A stretch of DNA of 8,001 nt from assembly GCA_045536775.1 (NCBI GenBank), contig JAZSOD010000072.1:1-8001 (forward strand), in the 5' to 3' direction. Position numbers and translations under genes: made by a program. The notes under the pieces are model-generated. The model was not told the origin of the DNA, ran no database searches, and worked only from the letters and a program-made list of their open reading frames with translations. This stretch comes from UBA4717 sp045536775. Lineage in GTDB: Bacteria; Bacillota; Clostridia; Oscillospirales; CAG-272. Of the stretch, positions 1-6,653 are shown piece by piece. Within the stretch, counting starts at the first letter, position 1. Each line of letters opens with the position of its first letter.

Positions 1-341
1 AGGCAAAGCCATTCACCTCGGCACTTACGTATGAGCTTCTTCTCATCGTGGTGATCGGCGGTATCGGCTCGGTATCGGGAAGCTGTATATCCTCCTTCCT
101 GTTCGTTGCCTGCTCTGAATGGTGGCTCAGATTCCTTGACAAAGAAACCGTTATCGGCGACTTCAAGGTACCGCTTCTCAGAGACGGCTTCCGTATGGTT
201 GTCTTCTCGGTTGTAATTATGATAATCGTGCTCTTCTTCCGCCGCGGTATTATGGGAACAAAGGAGCTTCCCGACGTGGTGAGAGATATTAAGAAAAAGC
301 TCACCAAGGGCAAGAAGGCAGAAGGGGAGGCAAAGAAATGA
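1..341 (+). CDS. livM: Branched-chain amino acid ABC transporter permease LivM, C-terminal part (5' end outside window)
   Basis: This is the last 112 or so codons of a membrane permease that forms the channel of the high-affinity leucine/isoleucine/valine uptake system together with LivH. The reading frame is open from base 3, so the gene begins before the window and the GTG at 48 is an internal Val codon, not a start. Visible features are a hydrophobic stretch with a glycine-rich turn (VVIGGIGSVSGS), typical of the conserved LivM loop region, and a final membrane helix (MVVFSVVIMIIVLFF) followed by RRGIMG, matching the usual LivM ending. A basic, Lys/Glu-rich cytoplasmic tail closes the protein. 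Its TGA overlaps the livG ATG (ATGA at 338-341), which indicates translational coupling. Assignment rests on these motifs plus the two LivG/LivF-type ATPases immediately downstream. A permease for a related substrate, such as urea or another amino acid, cannot be excluded. Confidence 0.88.
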   Translation, partial: AKPFTSALTYELLLIVVIGGIGSVSGSCISSFLFVACSEWWLRFLDKETVIGDFKVPLLRDGFRMVVFSVVIMIIVLFFRRGIMGTKELPDVVRDIKKKLTKGKKAEGEAKK

Positions 342-1204
342 GTATGGAAAACAAGAATAATAACAACGTCCTCCATATTGAAAACGTAACTATGCAGTTC
401 GGCGGCGTGGTTGCTGTCGATAACCTTACGCTTGACGTAAACCGCGGCGAGATCGTCGCGCTTATCGGACCTAACGGTGCAGGTAAGACCACGGCGTTCA
501 ACGCTATCACGGGTGTTTACGAGCCCACCAACGGTGCGATAGATTTTCTCGGTCAGAGAATTCTCGAAAATCACCCTCGCGGAAAAATGAAAACTCTTTA
601 CGCGGGGCAGAATAACGGTGTATATACAAATTCTATCGTCAAGACTCCCGACAAAATAACAAAGCTCGGTATTGCGAGAACCTTTCAGAATATCAGACTT
701 TGTAAGGGAATGACCGTGTTTGAAAACGTGCTTATAGCAAAGCATCTTCACCAGAGGGCAAATCTTTTCTCCGCAACCTTCAGATTCAACAGTAAGGAAG
801 AGCAGAGAATGAGACGCGAGACTATGGAGCTTCTCGAAATGCAGGGGCTTGCCGAATTCAAGGATGAGCTTGCAACAAGCCTTCCCTACGGTCAGCAGAG
901 AAGACTTGAGATCGCAAGAGCACTTGCAACGAACCCCACGCTTCTTTTGCTTGACGAGCCCGCGGCAGGTATGAACCCGCAGGAGACCCTTGAGCTGACG
1001 GCGTTTATCAGACAGCTCCGTGACGATTACAACCTCACCATTCTCGTAATCGAGCATCATATGGATCTCATAATGGATATATCCGACAGAATTTACGTAA
1101 TAGATTTCGGTAAGCTCATAGCAACGGGAACTCCTGCCGAGATACAGGCAAATCCCAAGGTAATCAAGGCTTACCTCGGAGGTGATGACGATGCTGAAAA
1201 TTGA
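338..1204 (+). CDS. livG: Branched-chain amino acid ABC transporter ATP-binding protein LivG
   Basis: This 288-residue cytoplasmic ATPase powers the LivHM permease. Walker A GPNGAGKT lies at residues 44-51, the Q-loop in RTFQNIRL (Gln117), the signature LPYGQQRRLEI at 182-192, Walker B LLLLDEP at 202-208 and the switch His at 240 (VIEHHMDL). The end (NPKVIKAYLGG) is characteristic of LivG. Compared with E. coli LivG as I recall it (about 255 residues), there are roughly 24 extra residues between Walker A and the Q-loop (about 75-105), plus a polar Asn-rich N-terminus. The ATG at 338 is preferred because GGGGAGG at 324-330 lies 7 bases upstream; the in-frame ATG at 344 would be 13 away. The gene overlaps livM by 4 bases and livF by 14, so the three are one operon. 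LivG rather than LivF is supported by the HHMD switch region and the gene order. Confidence 0.95.
   Translation: MSMENKNNNNVLHIENVTMQFGGVVAVDNLTLDVNRGEIVALIGPNGAGKTTAFNAITGVYEPTNGAIDFLGQRILENHPRGKMKTLYAGQNNGVYTNSIVKTPDKITKLGIARTFQNIRLCKGMTVFENVLIAKHLHQRANLFSATFRFNSKEEQRMRRETMELLEMQGLAEFKDELATSLPYGQQRRLEIARALATNPTLLLLDEPAAGMNPQETLELTAFIRQLRDDYNLTILVIEHHMDLIMDISDRIYVIDFGKLIATGTPAEIQANPKVIKAYLGGDDDAEN
1178..1182 (+). promoter_or_regulatory. Shine-Dalgarno site that sets the livF start
   Basis: GGAGG lies inside the last codons of livG, 8 bases before the ATG at 1191. It overlaps the alternative GTG at 1182 and is only 2 bases from the ATG at 1185, so both of those are poor starts. Ribosome entry inside livG couples livF translation to livG. 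Confidence 0.8.
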
Positions 1205-1898
1205 AAACCTTAGCGTTTCCTACGGCGGCATCAAGGCTCTCCGCAATATAAGCCTCGAGGTACCCGAGGGTCAGATAGTTACCCTTATCGGCGCTAACGG
1301 CGCGGGTAAAAGTACAACGCTTCGCTCTATCGTAGGTCTTGTAAAAGCACACGAGGGAAGCATTGAGTTTTGCGGGAAGGATATTATGCATCTTCCCACC
1401 AATAAAATAATCGAGCAGGGAATAACACTCGTTCCCGAGGGAAGAAGAGTTTTTCCGGACCTCACGGTGCTTGAAAACATCAAGATAGGCGCGTATCTGA
1501 GAAAAGACGATCTTGAAAACGATATCGAGTGGGTATACAGCATTTTTCCGAGACTCAAGGAGAGAAGCTGGCAGCTTGCAGGTACTCTTTCGGGCGGAGA
1601 GCAGCAGATGCTTGCTGTTGCGAGAGCGCTTATGAGCCATCCTAAGCTTCTTATGATGGATGAACCCTCGCTCGGACTTGCTCCGCTTGTAATAAAGGAC
1701 ATCTTTAACGTAATACAGGAGATAAACAAGCAGGGCGTTACTATTCTGCTTATCGAGCAGAACGCGAATATGGCGCTCAAGATCGCGCATACTGCTTACG
1801 TGCTTGAAACGGGAAATATAACCCTTACGGGAACGGGCGCAGAGCTTCTTGAAAACGAAGCGGTCAAGGAAGCATACCTTGGCAAGAAGAAAAACTAA
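1191..1898 (+). CDS. livF: Branched-chain amino acid ABC transporter ATP-binding protein LivF
   Basis: This is the second cytoplasmic ATPase of the transporter and pairs with LivG in the nucleotide-binding heterodimer. It has 235 residues from the chosen start, the usual LivF size. Walker A GANGAGKST is at 34-42, the LivF-typical VPEGRRVFPDLTVLEN at 81-96, signature LSGGEQQ at 133-139 and Walker B LLMMDEP at 153-159, followed by SLGLAP. The switch position reads LLIEQN (Gln190 instead of His), which is normal for LivF and helps to tell it from LivG. The start at 1191 gives MLKIENLSVSYGG, the standard beginning of the family; in-frame GTG 1182 and ATG 1185 sit on or beside the ribosome binding site. 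The stop overlaps nothing and asnS begins 36 bases later with no visible terminator between them. Confidence 0.95.
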   Translation: MLKIENLSVSYGGIKALRNISLEVPEGQIVTLIGANGAGKSTTLRSIVGLVKAHEGSIEFCGKDIMHLPTNKIIEQGITLVPEGRRVFPDLTVLENIKIGAYLRKDDLENDIEWVYSIFPRLKERSWQLAGTLSGGEQQMLAVARALMSHPKLLMMDEPSLGLAPLVIKDIFNVIQEINKQGVTILLIEQNANMALKIAHTAYVLETGNITLTGTGAELLENEAVKEAYLGKKKN

Positions 1899-1934
1899 CA
1901 AACCTTTTCTTATTTGATCGGAAGGATTCGCAAA

Positions 1935-3329
1935 ATGAAAAGACAGCTTATAAAAGATATTTACGCCGACAAGGAAGCCTTTGCCGGCAAAGAGGTAGTT
2001 CTCGGAGGATGGGCAAGAAGCGTACGCGACAGTAAGGCGTTCGGCTTTATCGACCTTTACGACGGAAGCTGCTTCAAATGCTCTCAGGTAGTATTTGAGA
2101 GAGAAAAGATCGACAATTACGATGAGATCGCAAAGCTCAACGTTGGCTCTGCGGTAGTAGTTTGGGGTATAGTTGAGCTTACCCCCGAAATGAAGCAGCC
2201 CTTTGAAATAAAGGCTACAAAGGTAGAGGTAGAGGGACTTTCGACTCCCGACTATCCGCTTCAGAAGAAGCGCCACACGGTTGAATATCTTCGTGAACAG
2301 GCGTATCTCCGCCCGAGAACAAATCTTTTCTCGGCAGTATTCCGCGTGAGAAGTGAGGTTGCGTTTGCAATACACCGCTTCTTCCACGACAGAGGCTTCG
2401 TTTACGTTCACACACCTCTTATCACAGGCTCCGATTGTGGGGGTGCGGGAGAAATGTTCAGAGTAACCACTCTTGACCTTGATAATATCCCGAGAGATGA
2501 AAACGGAAAGGTGGATTTTTCGCAGGACTTCTTCGGCAAGAGTGCAAACCTTACGGTTTCGGGTCAGCTCGAGGGTGAGACCTACGCTATGGCGTTCGGT
2601 AACATCTATACCTTCGGACCTACCTTCAGAGCAGAAAACTCCAACACCGCGCGTCACGCGGCAGAGTTTTGGATGATAGAGCCCGAAATTGCATTTGCGG
2701 ATCTTAATGATAACATGCAGCTTGCGTGGGATATGATAAAGTATATCATTAACCATGTTCTTGAAAACTGCGCGCAGGAGCTCGAATTTTTCAACAGCTT
2801 TGTCGACAAGACTCTTCTCGAAAGACTCAATATGCTCGCCGGTAGCGACTACGAAAAGGTAACCTATACCGACGCTGTAAAGCTTCTCGAGAATAGCGGC
2901 GCGGACTTCAAGTTCCCCGTGTCCTGGGGCTGCGACCTTCAGACGGAGCACGAAAGATACCTCACCGAGCAGATATTCAAGAAGCCGGTGTTCGTAATAG
3001 ACTACCCCAAGGAAATAAAGTCCTTCTATATGAGACTCAACGACGACAACAAAACGGTTGCCGCAATGGACCTTCTCGTACCGGGTGTCGGTGAGATAAT
3101 CGGCGGAAGCCAGAGAGAAGAAAGACTCGACGTGCTTCAGGCGAGAATGGCAGAGCTTGGACTCAAGGAAGAGGACTATTGGTGGTATTTAAACCTTCGC
3201 CGTTACGGCGGAACAAAGCACGCAGGCTACGGTCTCGGCTTTGAGAGAATCATCATGTACCTCACGGGCGTATCCAATATACGCGACGTAATTCCTTATC
3301 CGAGAACTGTAGGAAACGCAGAATATTAA
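1935..3329 (+). CDS. asnS: Asparaginyl-tRNA synthetase
   Basis: This class IIb synthetase attaches asparagine to tRNA-Asn in the cytoplasm. It has 464 residues, nearly the length of E. coli AsnRS. An N-terminal OB-fold anticodon-binding domain (about 20-100) starts with VVLGGWARSVRDSK. The catalytic domain shows motif 1 around 149-163 (FFHDRGFVYVHTPLI), motif 2 with the invariant Arg at 227-251 (FGPTFRAENSN, then R and EFWMIEPE) and motif 3 at 431-443 (GYGLGFERIIMYL). The FRAENSNT wording in motif 2 is characteristic of AsnRS and distinguishes it from AspRS. The ATG at 1935 follows GGAAGG (1920-1925) by 9 bases. A longer TTG start at 1914 would precede that site and lacks one of its own. The gene is close enough to livF to be read through from the liv operon, and it ends at a strong terminator. 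Confidence 0.97.
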   Translation: MKRQLIKDIYADKEAFAGKEVVLGGWARSVRDSKAFGFIDLYDGSCFKCSQVVFEREKIDNYDEIAKLNVGSAVVVWGIVELTPEMKQPFEIKATKVEVEGLSTPDYPLQKKRHTVEYLREQAYLRPRTNLFSAVFRVRSEVAFAIHRFFHDRGFVYVHTPLITGSDCGGAGEMFRVTTLDLDNIPRDENGKVDFSQDFFGKSANLTVSGQLEGETYAMAFGNIYTFGPTFRAENSNTARHAAEFWMIEPEIAFADLNDNMQLAWDMIKYIINHVLENCAQELEFFNSFVDKTLLERLNMLAGSDYEKVTYTDAVKLLENSGADFKFPVSWGCDLQTEHERYLTEQIFKKPVFVIDYPKEIKSFYMRLNDDNKTVAAMDLLVPGVGEIIGGSQREERLDVLQARMAELGLKEEDYWWYLNLRRYGGTKHAGYGLGFERIIMYLTGVSNIRDVIPYPRTVGNAEY

Positions 3330-3333
3330 ACAG

Positions 3334-3363
3334 AAAAAAGCCGCAAAAAATTGCGGCTTTTTT
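3334..3363 (+). terminator. Rho-independent terminator after asnS
   Basis: GCCGCAA (3340-3346) pairs with TTGCGGC (3351-3357) around an AAAA loop. Six A before the stem and six T after it can extend the pairing and supply the U-run. It starts 5 bases after the asnS stop codon. The symmetry (A-run and T-run) means it could also stop transcription arriving from the other strand. Confidence 0.92.
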
Positions 3364-3377
3364 AGGGTGAGTGTTTT

Positions 3378-3415
3378 TTGACCTATTGTTGACTAATATA
3401 CGGCTTGTCAATAAT
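3378..3415 (+). promoter_or_regulatory. Possible promoter/operator of the acyltransferase block, with TTGAC repeats
   Basis: Just after the asnS terminator, TTGACCTATTG (3378-3388) is followed directly by TTGACTAATAT (3389-3399), an 11-base spaced direct repeat. GTCAA (3407-3411) is an inverted copy of the same pentamer. TTGACT at 3389-3394 could be a -35 box with AATAAT at 3410-3415 as -10, but the 15-base spacing is short. A new promoter is expected here because a terminator precedes it and a gene starts at 3445. The exact boxes are uncertain. Confidence 0.35.
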
Positions 3416-3435
3416 GGGCACAAGAATTGATGGGC

Positions 3436-3440
3436 GGTGA
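3436..3440 (+). promoter_or_regulatory. Ribosome binding site that sets the acyltransferase-3 start
   Basis: GGTGA, within GGCGGTGAGATAATG, matches the downstream half of the anti-Shine-Dalgarno complement and sits 4 bases before the ATG at 3445. The upstream TTG 3427 and ATG 3430 lie before it and have no purine-rich site of their own. Confidence 0.55.
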
Positions 3441-3444
3441 GATA

Positions 3445-4536
3445 ATGAAAAAAGAGCAAACGGTACCCTCAAAAAGCGGAGGCTCGGGCAGAAAACGCTT
3501 GATAGAGCTTAGCTTTATGAACGTCCTGTTTACCGTATTGGTAATATTCGTGCATATTTTCGGAGAGTCTGTAACAGGACTTGACAAGGGCTCGGTTCAG
3601 TATTTCATAATATTTACGCCGTGGAAGCTGTTTCAGTTTGTGGTGCAGGGCTTCGTGTTCTTAAGCGGAGTCAAGCTTTTTCTTGGGGACAGGACCTGCG
3701 AAAATATCGGTGGCTTTTATCTCGGACGGATCAAAAGAGTTGTGTTGCCGTATATTGCTTGGGTTGTAATCTACTACGTAAGCTTTGTGGCGGTAGGATG
3801 GATAAACGCAGACGTTAAAGAATTCTTTATGTATCTCGTAACGGGAGATATTTCGGCGCAGTTCTATTTTGTGATAATCATTTGCCAGATGTACCTCATC
3901 ACCCCCGTGATAAGCAAGATACTGAAAAAGACCGACAGCTTTACTCCCGTTATATACTCGCTTTTCATTTCGCTGATTCTCGGACAGTATATGCCCGGAC
4001 TTGTGGCGCTATTTGAGCCCGAATACTACTTCGCGTATAACGACAGGCTTTTCACTACCTACCTATTTTACTTTGTTGCGGGCGCGGTAGTCGGAAAGAA
4101 CTATGACAGGGTAAAGAAAGCATTGCTATCAGCAAAGACTTCGGTTTTTGTAATGTTTGGCGTCTTTACGGCGGCAAATCTTACTCTTTCCTACCTTACC
4201 TCAAGCGGACGCATCTACATAGGCTGGCTTGAGAGTTTACATTTTGCTTATTCGGTGAGCGCCGTAATTGCCGTGTTTACCGCATTTGCGTGGGCGGCAG
4301 AAAGGTACACAGACACGCCGAAGGCGGTAAAAGCGCTCGACTCGTCAAGCTATATGCTTTATCTCTCGCACGTTCTCGTGCTCTTTATAGTAAGACGCCA
4401 CCTTGACAGATTCGGTGTTACCGACATTGGAGTCAGACTTATTATAACGACGGTGCTTATGGCATTGTTCGTTTTCGTATCGGTTCCCGCATGGGAAGCC
4501 TTGAAAAAGGCAATAAAACGTAAAGCGCGAATATAA
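3445..4536 (+). CDS. Acyltransferase family 3 integral membrane protein
   Basis: This 363-residue protein has about ten hydrophobic segments and the layout of the acyltransferase-3 family (OafA/WecH type), which moves acyl groups such as acetyl or succinyl onto sugars of surface or exported molecules. Family marks are the conserved His in the first membrane helix (FVHIFGES, His37), FVFLSGVKLFL at 71-80, RIKRVVLPYIAWVVIYY at 95-111, YFVIIICQMYLITPVI at 141-156, and the late SSYMLYLSHVLVLFI at 301-315. The polar N-terminus (about 20 residues, Lys/Ser/Gly-rich) precedes the first helix. There is no C-terminal SGNH domain as found in OafA-like fusions. It is the first gene after the asnS terminator and points the same way as the MBOAT and DHHW genes, so a role in envelope polysaccharide decoration is likely. 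Substrate is unknown. Codon choice is broad (GCG for about 12 of 26 Ala; CTA, TCA and TTG occur). Confidence 0.85.
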   Translation: MKKEQTVPSKSGGSGRKRLIELSFMNVLFTVLVIFVHIFGESVTGLDKGSVQYFIIFTPWKLFQFVVQGFVFLSGVKLFLGDRTCENIGGFYLGRIKRVVLPYIAWVVIYYVSFVAVGWINADVKEFFMYLVTGDISAQFYFVIIICQMYLITPVISKILKKTDSFTPVIYSLFISLILGQYMPGLVALFEPEYYFAYNDRLFTTYLFYFVAGAVVGKNYDRVKKALLSAKTSVFVMFGVFTAANLTLSYLTSSGRIYIGWLESLHFAYSVSAVIAVFTAFAWAAERYTDTPKAVKALDSSSYMLYLSHVLVLFIVRRHLDRFGVTDIGVRLIITTVLMALFVFVSVPAWEALKKAIKRKARI

Positions 4537-4550
4537 TCCGCCGCTTTACG
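4519..4550 (+). other. Stem-loop around the acyltransferase-3 stop codon
   Basis: CGTAAAGCG (4519-4527) is perfectly complementary to CGCTTTACG (4542-4550), with the TAA stop (4534-4536) in the 14-base loop. No T-run follows directly; the next sequence is CAAAATATTA, so this is at best a weak terminator or an RNA stability/processing element. A second AT-only palindrome, TAAACTT-TTT-AAGTTTA, lies at 4562-4578. Together they fill most of the gap before the lipoprotein gene. No convincing -35/-10 pair could be found in that gap. Confidence 0.45.
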
Positions 4551-4617
4551 CAAAATATTAGTAAACTTTTTAAGTTTAATAAATTTTATCTTTTGACAAA
4601 TGAAAGGAAAAAACAAA

Positions 4618-5184
4618 ATGAAAAAGATTGTTGCACTTATTCTCGCACTCGTACTTGCATGCGCATGCTTTGCAGCTTGCTCTGCAGAGGACGGCAAGAT
4701 CACAGACGAAGCAAACACAGGCTCTGCTGAAATCAAGGATGTTGCGGCATCCGCAGTTCTTGACGAGGTTAAGAACGTACTCGGCGAATACTATGGCGCA
4801 GACGCAGACATTCCCGCTGAAATTCTTGCAGACACATACGGCGTAAAGGCTGAGTGGGTTGAGGAGTATGCGGCTCAGATGCCTATGATCAGCTTCAGAA
4901 TCGATACCTATATGGTAATCAAGGCAAAGGACGGCCACGCTGAAGACGTTGAAAAGGCACTTACAGACTACCACACCTACCAGGTTGAAAACTCCATGCA
5001 GTATCCTGTGAACGTACCTAAGCTCAAGGCTGCAAAGGTTGCAAGACTCGGTGACTACGTTCTCTTTATTCTCACAGGCTATGTTCCGGACGAATATATG
5101 GATGACGAAGAGGGCGCATTCAAGTACGCGGCAGACAACAATCAGATGGTTATCGACAAGGTTGAGGAGTTCCTCACAAAGTAA
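4618..5184 (+). CDS. DUF4358-family lipoprotein
   Basis: This 188-residue exported lipoprotein begins with Met-Lys-Lys, a hydrophobic core (IVALILALVLACACFA) and a lipobox-like FAAC with Cys21 as the likely lipidated residue; Cys15 and Cys17 are less fitting alternatives. After a short polar linker comes a compact domain (about 40-155) that I recognise as DUF4358-like: an alpha-helical segment VAASAVLDEV, a YGVKAEWVEEYAAQMP section, then MVIKAKDGHAEDVEKAL and LGDYVLFIL. No catalytic residues are evident and the family has no assigned activity. In Clostridia, as I recall, such genes often sit beside MBOAT and DHHW genes, as here, which suggests an accessory role outside the membrane. AAGGA (4604-4608) lies 9 bases before ATG 4618; the ATG at 4600 would precede this site and spoil the signal peptide. 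Codon choice is strongly biased (Ala GCA 18, GCT 7, GCG 3, GCC 0; Lys AAG 14, AAA 1), suggesting high expression. Confidence 0.82.
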   Translation: MKKIVALILALVLACACFAACSAEDGKITDEANTGSAEIKDVAASAVLDEVKNVLGEYYGADADIPAEILADTYGVKAEWVEEYAAQMPMISFRIDTYMVIKAKDGHAEDVEKALTDYHTYQVENSMQYPVNVPKLKAAKVARLGDYVLFILTGYVPDEYMDDEEGAFKYAADNNQMVIDKVEEFLTK

Positions 5185-5220
5185 TTTTGTAAAGCCGTCA
5201 AAGCGGCACGGAGCATAAAA

Positions 5221-6633
5221 ATGGTATTCAGCAGTCTCGTATTTCTTTTCAGATTTCTCCCGTTGGTATTACTTCTTTATTTTGTAGTACCGGGCTGGGG
5301 CAAAAATTTAATACTTTTTGTATCAAGCCTTATTTTCTACGCTTGGGGAGAGCCCGTATACGTGGTGCTGATGCTGTTTTCGACGGTCGTGGACTTTTTG
5401 CACGGTATGCTCGTATACAAATTCAAAAATGAAGGACGTATGGGTGCCGCAAGGGCGGCACTCATCGTCGATATCATTATAAACCTCTCACTTCTCGGAT
5501 TCTTTAAGTATTCGGGATTTGTGGTAAACACAATTAACTCGGCGTTTGGTCTGGCGATACCGTTTAAGGGGGTTGCGCTTCCTATCGGTATTTCGTTCTA
5601 TACCTTCCAGACCATGTCTTACACAATAGACGTATACAGAGGCGACGCAAAGCCTCAGAAAAACATAATTTCCTTCGGCGCGTACGTGGCGCTCTTCCCA
5701 CAGCTTATTGCCGGCCCGATAGTTCAGTATAATACTATCGCAGAGCAGCTCGTCAAGCCGAGGATACATCTTGATAACTTCACAAGCGGTATCATGCGCT
5801 TTACCGTTGGTCTCGGCAAGAAGATCCTTCTTGCCAACACCGCAGGCGAAATATTCGATTCGCTTACCGCAGGCGGAACTGCGGGAATGTCCGTGCTCGG
5901 TGCGTGGCTTGCTATAATAGCATACTCATTCCAGATATTCTTCGATTTCTCGGGATACTCGGATATGGCTATCGGACTCGGAAGAGTGTTTGGCTTTGAG
6001 TTCCTTGAGAACTTCAATTATCCCTATATGTCAAAGAGCATAACGGAGTTCTGGAGAAGATGGCATATTTCTCTGGGAAGCTGGTTCAGGGATTACGTTT
6101 ATATCCCCCTCGGTGGAAGCCGCGCGGGCAAATTCAAGCAAATAAGAAACATCGCGATCGTGTGGCTTCTGACGGGCGTATGGCACGGAGCCAACTGGAA
6201 CTTTATCCTTTGGGGAGTTTACTACGGTGCGCTTCTGCTCATTGAAAAGCTCTTCCTTATGAAGTACCTGAAAAAAGCCCCCGCGTTTGTTTCACACATA
6301 TATACACTTCTTATAGTAATTTTCGGTTGGGTGTTCTTCGTGTTTGAATCCACCCCCGACATTATGGGCTTCTACAAGTCAATGTTCGGCGCGAACGGAC
6401 TTTCAGACCCCACCGCGCTTTATACTCTCGTTAATAATATCCTTCTTCTCGCGGTATTCGCGCTTGCGTCGACCGATATTCCAAAAAAGCTTTTTGCAAA
6501 GCTTGTGGGAAAGGTGCAGACCCCTGCACTTTACGCGGGAGTCAGAATCGCTTACGTTTCGTTTATCGTGGTTATCGGAACGGCTTACCTCGTAAACTCC
6601 TCCTATAACCCGTTCTTATACTTCAGATTCTGA
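5221..6633 (+). CDS. MBOAT-family membrane-bound O-acyltransferase (AlgI/PatA/DltB type)
   Basis: This 470-residue polytopic membrane protein is expected to carry an acyl group, usually acetyl, from the cytoplasm across the membrane for transfer to an extracellular glycan by a partner protein. Diagnostic MBOAT motifs are VALFPQLIAGPIVQY at 156-170, the long block FFDFSGYSDMAIGLG at 240-254, NYPYMSKSITEFWRRWH at 266-282 (conserved His282), SWFRDYVYIPLGGSR at 287-301, and TGVWHGANWNFILWG at 318-332 with the invariant catalytic His322. Length matches AlgI-type members. The ATG at 5221 follows GGAG (5210-5213) by 7 bases. The gene lies 36 bases after the lipoprotein gene and 20 before a DHHW gene, the classic AlgI-AlgJ or PatA-PatB style pairing. 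This favours polysaccharide or peptidoglycan O-acetylation. DltB is less likely because no dltA, dltC or dltD is nearby. The acceptor cannot be told from the sequence. Confidence 0.94.
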   Translation: MVFSSLVFLFRFLPLVLLLYFVVPGWGKNLILFVSSLIFYAWGEPVYVVLMLFSTVVDFLHGMLVYKFKNEGRMGAARAALIVDIIINLSLLGFFKYSGFVVNTINSAFGLAIPFKGVALPIGISFYTFQTMSYTIDVYRGDAKPQKNIISFGAYVALFPQLIAGPIVQYNTIAEQLVKPRIHLDNFTSGIMRFTVGLGKKILLANTAGEIFDSLTAGGTAGMSVLGAWLAIIAYSFQIFFDFSGYSDMAIGLGRVFGFEFLENFNYPYMSKSITEFWRRWHISLGSWFRDYVYIPLGGSRAGKFKQIRNIAIVWLLTGVWHGANWNFILWGVYYGALLLIEKLFLMKYLKKAPAFVSHIYTLLIVIFGWVFFVFESTPDIMGFYKSMFGANGLSDPTALYTLVNNILLLAVFALASTDIPKKLFAKLVGKVQTPALYAGVRIAYVSFIVVIGTAYLVNSSYNPFLYFRF

Positions 6634-6635
6634 GA

Positions 6636-6642
6636 GGGGAGG
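6636..6642 (+). promoter_or_regulatory. Ribosome binding site of the DHHW gene
   Basis: GGGGAGG begins 3 bases after the MBOAT stop. It is 11 bases from ATG 6654 (slightly long) but only 2 bases from the in-frame GTG at 6645 (too short), so ATG 6654 is the better start. It also gives a cleaner Met-Lys-Lys signal segment. Confidence 0.7.
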
Positions 6643-6653
6643 ACGTGATTTTT

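Noticed and set aside
1164..2951. A 595-codon open frame on the minus strand across livF and asnS
   Set aside because: Its codons are exactly antisense to the + strand codons, so it stays open merely because livF and asnS avoid TTA, CTA and TCA. The protein has no recognisable domain, and the two + genes are certain.
4593..4598. Perfect TTGACA box before the lipoprotein gene
   Set aside because: It is only 19 bases before the ATG at 4618, so any -10 box would fall at the start codon and leave no leader or ribosome site; the match is likely coincidental.
4576..4974. A 132-codon minus-strand frame over the lipoprotein gene
   Set aside because: It has the same codon-aligned antisense effect from strongly biased codons. 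Its Cys/Val-rich translation looks like no known protein, and the + strand lipoprotein has signal peptide, ribosome site and family match.
5194..5207. Small hairpin GCCG-TCAAAG-CGGC between the lipoprotein and MBOAT genes
   Set aside because: Only four pairs with no following T-run, so not a terminator; it may occur by chance.
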